Positions 18,238 through 19,798 of a stretch of 19,798 nucleotides of DNA are shown here, piece by piece. Within the stretch, counting starts at the first letter, position 1. Each line of letters starts with the position of its first letter. Position numbers and translations under genes: made by a program. Origin of the DNA: Zygnema cylindricum (Eukaryota > Streptophyta > Zygnematophyceae > Zygnematales > Zygnemataceae); NCBI GenBank assembly GCA_037447655.1, contig JBBHKE010001382.1, positions 1-19,798 on the forward strand. Reading direction: 5' to 3'. The notes beneath the pieces are model-generated. The model did not search any database. It was not told where the DNA came from and was given only the letters and a program-made list of their open reading frames with translations.

Positions 18238-18578
18238 CTGCAAAACAGTTAAGGAAAAGATAAACCCAAAACATATTAACTTTCTAGTTTCTTTTTAAAC
18301 TGCAAATAAGAATTTACGAGGACGCTATCTTCTAGAAGCATTAGGGAGAGGGAGTGAAGGGAAGAAGGAAGAGATGAGGAGAGCGAGACAGAGAGACAAG
18401 GAGAGGGAGAGAGAGAGGGAGAGAGCGGAGAAGAAGAGGGAGATAAGGAGAGGGAGAAAGAGAGATAAGGAGACGGGGAGACAGAGGAGAAACAGGGACA
18501 GGGAGAGGACAGGGAGAGAGAGAGAGGCATAAGGAGAGGGAGAGGGAGAGAGAGAGAGAAAAATGATCCTAAACTTAC
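18238..18578 (-). other. last intron of the transporter gene, CT-rich
   Basis: The donor GTAAGT starts at 18578 and the acceptor TTTTGCAG ends at 18238, giving 341 bp. Most of it (about 18341-18560) is GA-rich on the plus strand, that is (CTCTCC)n-like on the coding strand, forming a very long polypyrimidine tract. Confidence 0.85.
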
Positions 18579-18862
18579 TTCAACGCAATCAAGGCTGGAA
18601 AAGTAAAGCCCACAGAAACCGCCACAATGGCTCCCATAAACGAAAACAAAACATAAATGTCTGGTATGAAGATAGAAAAGACAAAAATAGAAGACATCAG
18701 CACAAAGGTCAACCCTTGAAACCGCCGCGAGTCCATAACGAGAGGAAAATCGGCCTCCGGAAAAAAAACTTCGTCCATAGTTTGTCTCAAAGGGTAAAAA
18801 ACGATAGGAAATACGAGCATGAGATGGACAACGTATCCGAGTCGAACGAGATCTCGAAGAAT
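18579..18862 (-). CDS. AVT6-like amino acid transporter, penultimate exon
   Basis: This encodes three membrane helices of an amino acid/auxin permease (AAAP, SLC38-like) protein, a proton-coupled amino acid carrier family; plant AVT members act largely at the vacuolar membrane. After the acceptor CGTATTCAG (AG at 18864-18863) it opens in phase 0 with ILRDLVRLGYVVHL. Next come MLVFPIVFYPLRQTMDEVFF (the family HLMLVFPIVFYPLR signature), FQGLTFVLMSSIFVFSIFIP and FSFMGAIVAVSVGFTFPALI. It ends two bases into a Lys codon before GTAAGT. The length is 284 bp. The intact conserved residues, lack of stops and consensus splice sites argue for a functional gene. The loop where family members often have NVDGLLFP reads TMDEVFFPEADF, an acceptable variation. 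Confidence 0.92.
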
Positions 18863-19046
18863 CTGAATACGAAAAGAAAAAATAAAAAACAAAAAACAAA
18901 AAAAGAAAAACAACAAGAAAAAAATGTCAAATAAAGTAGGCAATCTAATGAGCAAAGATAGACGGCATGAAAGAGATATAGGAGAATCTGAAAACGAAAA
19001 GGAAGAGGAAAAAAAAAAACAAAAACAAAAAAAAACAAAAAACAAG

Positions 19047-19116
<70 letters not shown>

Positions 19117-19186
19117 AAAAAGCAAAAAAAAAAACAAAAGAAAATTGTAAAAAAAAAAAGGTGTCTAATGAGCAAGGATAGACGAC
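18858..19186 (-). repeat. direct duplication of an intron/exon boundary with decoy acceptor
   Basis: AGAATCTGAATACGAAAAG (18858-18876) recurs as AGAATCTGAAAACGAAAAG (18983-19001). TCTAATGAGCAAAGATAGAC (from 18944) recurs as TCTAATGAGCAAGGATAGAC (from 19164). Both copies hold an A-rich core on the plus strand, and the second is expanded by about 95 bases. The first copy includes the real splice acceptor and the exon start. The second carries a decayed version, TTTTCAG followed by ATTCTCCTATATCTC. Confidence 0.85.
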
Positions 19187-19517
19187 AGACAGGCTTTAGA
19201 AAGATGGTAAAGGAATAGAGAAGAGAAAATAAATAGAGCTTTTTTTTTTTTAAACAAGATGCATATGGCGGACGAAGGATGGAGGTGTCATTTAGAAAAG
19301 GGAAAGAAAAGAGGTAGAGAAAATGACAATCTTTGTACCTATCCCTTTCCCTCTCCTTCTAACAACCCAAAGGAACATTCCTTCTATCCTCCAACTCCCT
19401 CTCCCTTCTCCTCCCCACCGTCTCTCTCCTCCCCCTCTCTTCTCCCTCTCCTCTTCCTCTCCTCTCCCTCTCCCCTCCCTCACCTCTCCCTCTCCTCTCC
19501 CTCTCCCTCTCTCCCAC
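18863..19517 (-). other. intron with poly(T) core and purine-rich donor side
   Basis: The donor GTGGGAG starts at 19517 right after codon AAG, and the acceptor ATTCAG ends at 18863 (phase 0). The intron is 655 bp. On the coding strand it is GA-rich next to the donor (about 19517-19380), then T-rich, including T runs of 37 and 31. It contains the duplicated boundary described separately. Confidence 0.85.
19047..19115. repeat. A homopolymers of 37 and 31 bases
   Basis: Uninterrupted A from 19047 to 19083 and from 19085 to 19115 (one C between). These lie inside a longer tract made only of A with scattered C and G from about 18990 to 19160. On the coding strand these are T runs within the intron. 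Confidence 0.95.
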
Positions 19518-19702
19518 CTTGCTTGGCCCCAAATTCCCATCAAAATTTGCCAAAACATCTGACGCCGTATCCTCCCCAAATAGAAGACAGCCTCCAAGTG
19601 CCGTCGTAACGTAAACGGCGGTACAGAGAATCTGGGAGTGACGTGACACCACACGCATGCGAGCCTCGGTGGGAGACGACAGTTCGGCGTAAATAGGGTG
19701 GA
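19518..19702 (-). CDS. AVT6-like amino acid transporter, antepenultimate exon (gene continues beyond window)
   Basis: The exon follows CCTCCAG (AG at 19704-19703). Its first two bases complete a codon that would be Val if the preceding exon ends in G, giving VHPIYAELSSPTEARM. The HPIY-EL motif is a hallmark of plant AVT/SLC38-type carriers. A membrane helix, ILCTAVYVTTALGGCLLFG, follows, then EDTASDVLANFDGNLGPSK, which includes the conserved DVLANFD. The donor AAG|GTGGG is at 19518/19517, phase 0. With the two downstream exons it gives about 199 residues and five predicted helices, roughly the C-terminal half of an approximately 450-residue, 11-helix protein. The 5' exons lie beyond 19798. 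Assignment to AVT6 rather than another AVT subgroup is by remembered motifs. Confidence 0.9.
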
Positions 19703-19798
19703 CTGGAGGGAGGGAGAAAGAGAGAGAGAGGAGGGGAGGATGGCATAAGTGGGATGTTTAGAAAGAGGAGGGGTGAGAGGGAGAGGGAGAAGGTGGGG
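19703..19798 (-). other. upstream intron, partial
   Basis: On the coding strand this is almost wholly pyrimidine (CT-rich) and ends in the acceptor of the exon at 19518-19702. Its donor lies outside the window. Confidence 0.75.

Noticed and set aside
18276-19181. Long frames on both strands (for example 207 codons minus, 123 codons plus) and Lys- or Phe-rich frames
   Set aside because: They are shadows of transporter exons or translations of simple repeats and homopolymers inside introns.
19259-19658. Forward Ser/Pro/Leu-rich frames near 19259-19609
   Set aside because: They come from the CT-rich intron tract and the antisense of the transporter exon.

Overview
This is a gene-poor, AT-rich nuclear window that looks like a plant or other streptophyte. 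The host assignment rests on a plant-type Ty1/copia retrotransposon at the left end and the 3' part of an AVT6-like vacuolar amino acid transporter gene (minus strand) at the right end. Both are families well known from land plants and streptophyte algae. The species cannot be fixed from the sequence, and no prokaryotic operon structure is present.

Layout. Bases 1-2641 are the decayed pol region of a copia element: integrase core with several stops, a frameshifted linker, then a long intact reverse transcriptase/RNase H frame. Bases 2642-5500 hold unassigned sequence that may include its LTR, a tRNA-like hairpin, and short tandem duplications. Bases 5500-10940 are a dense nest of non-autonomous DNA transposons. 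A TA-flanked MITE family, with termini starting CACCGCGAATCG, recurs at least seven times across 5731-15467. One copy (6905-8337) is split by a hAT-like element (6975-8189). Another (8342-10674) is split by a Mutator-like element with a perfect 10-bp target duplication (8391-9425) and by a second insertion (9511-10302). In both split copies the MITE sequence resumes in register across the insertion, so the order of events can be read. Two blocks of a degenerate repeat of about 115-130 bp rich in GTAC, and two clusters of CGATATATCG-like palindromes, lie in the same nest.

Bases 10940-12530 show no recognisable gene. A minisatellite of about 17 bp with a 97-bp higher-order period lies at 12535-12865. 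Further MITEs lie at 13310-13853, 14634-15188 and 15243-15467. The last is almost a complete foldback.

Bases 18108-19702 hold the last three exons of the transporter on the minus strand. Their splice phases and conserved residues join cleanly. The rest of the gene lies beyond the right edge. Its introns are extreme: long homopurine/homopyrimidine tracts, a 37-nt and a 31-nt A run, and a duplicated copy of the intron/exon boundary that leaves a decoy splice acceptor.

I see no convincing multi-gene system. The most interesting content is the nested mobile-element family structure, a possible captured GC-rich fragment inside the Mutator-like element, and the duplicated splice acceptor of the transporter gene.
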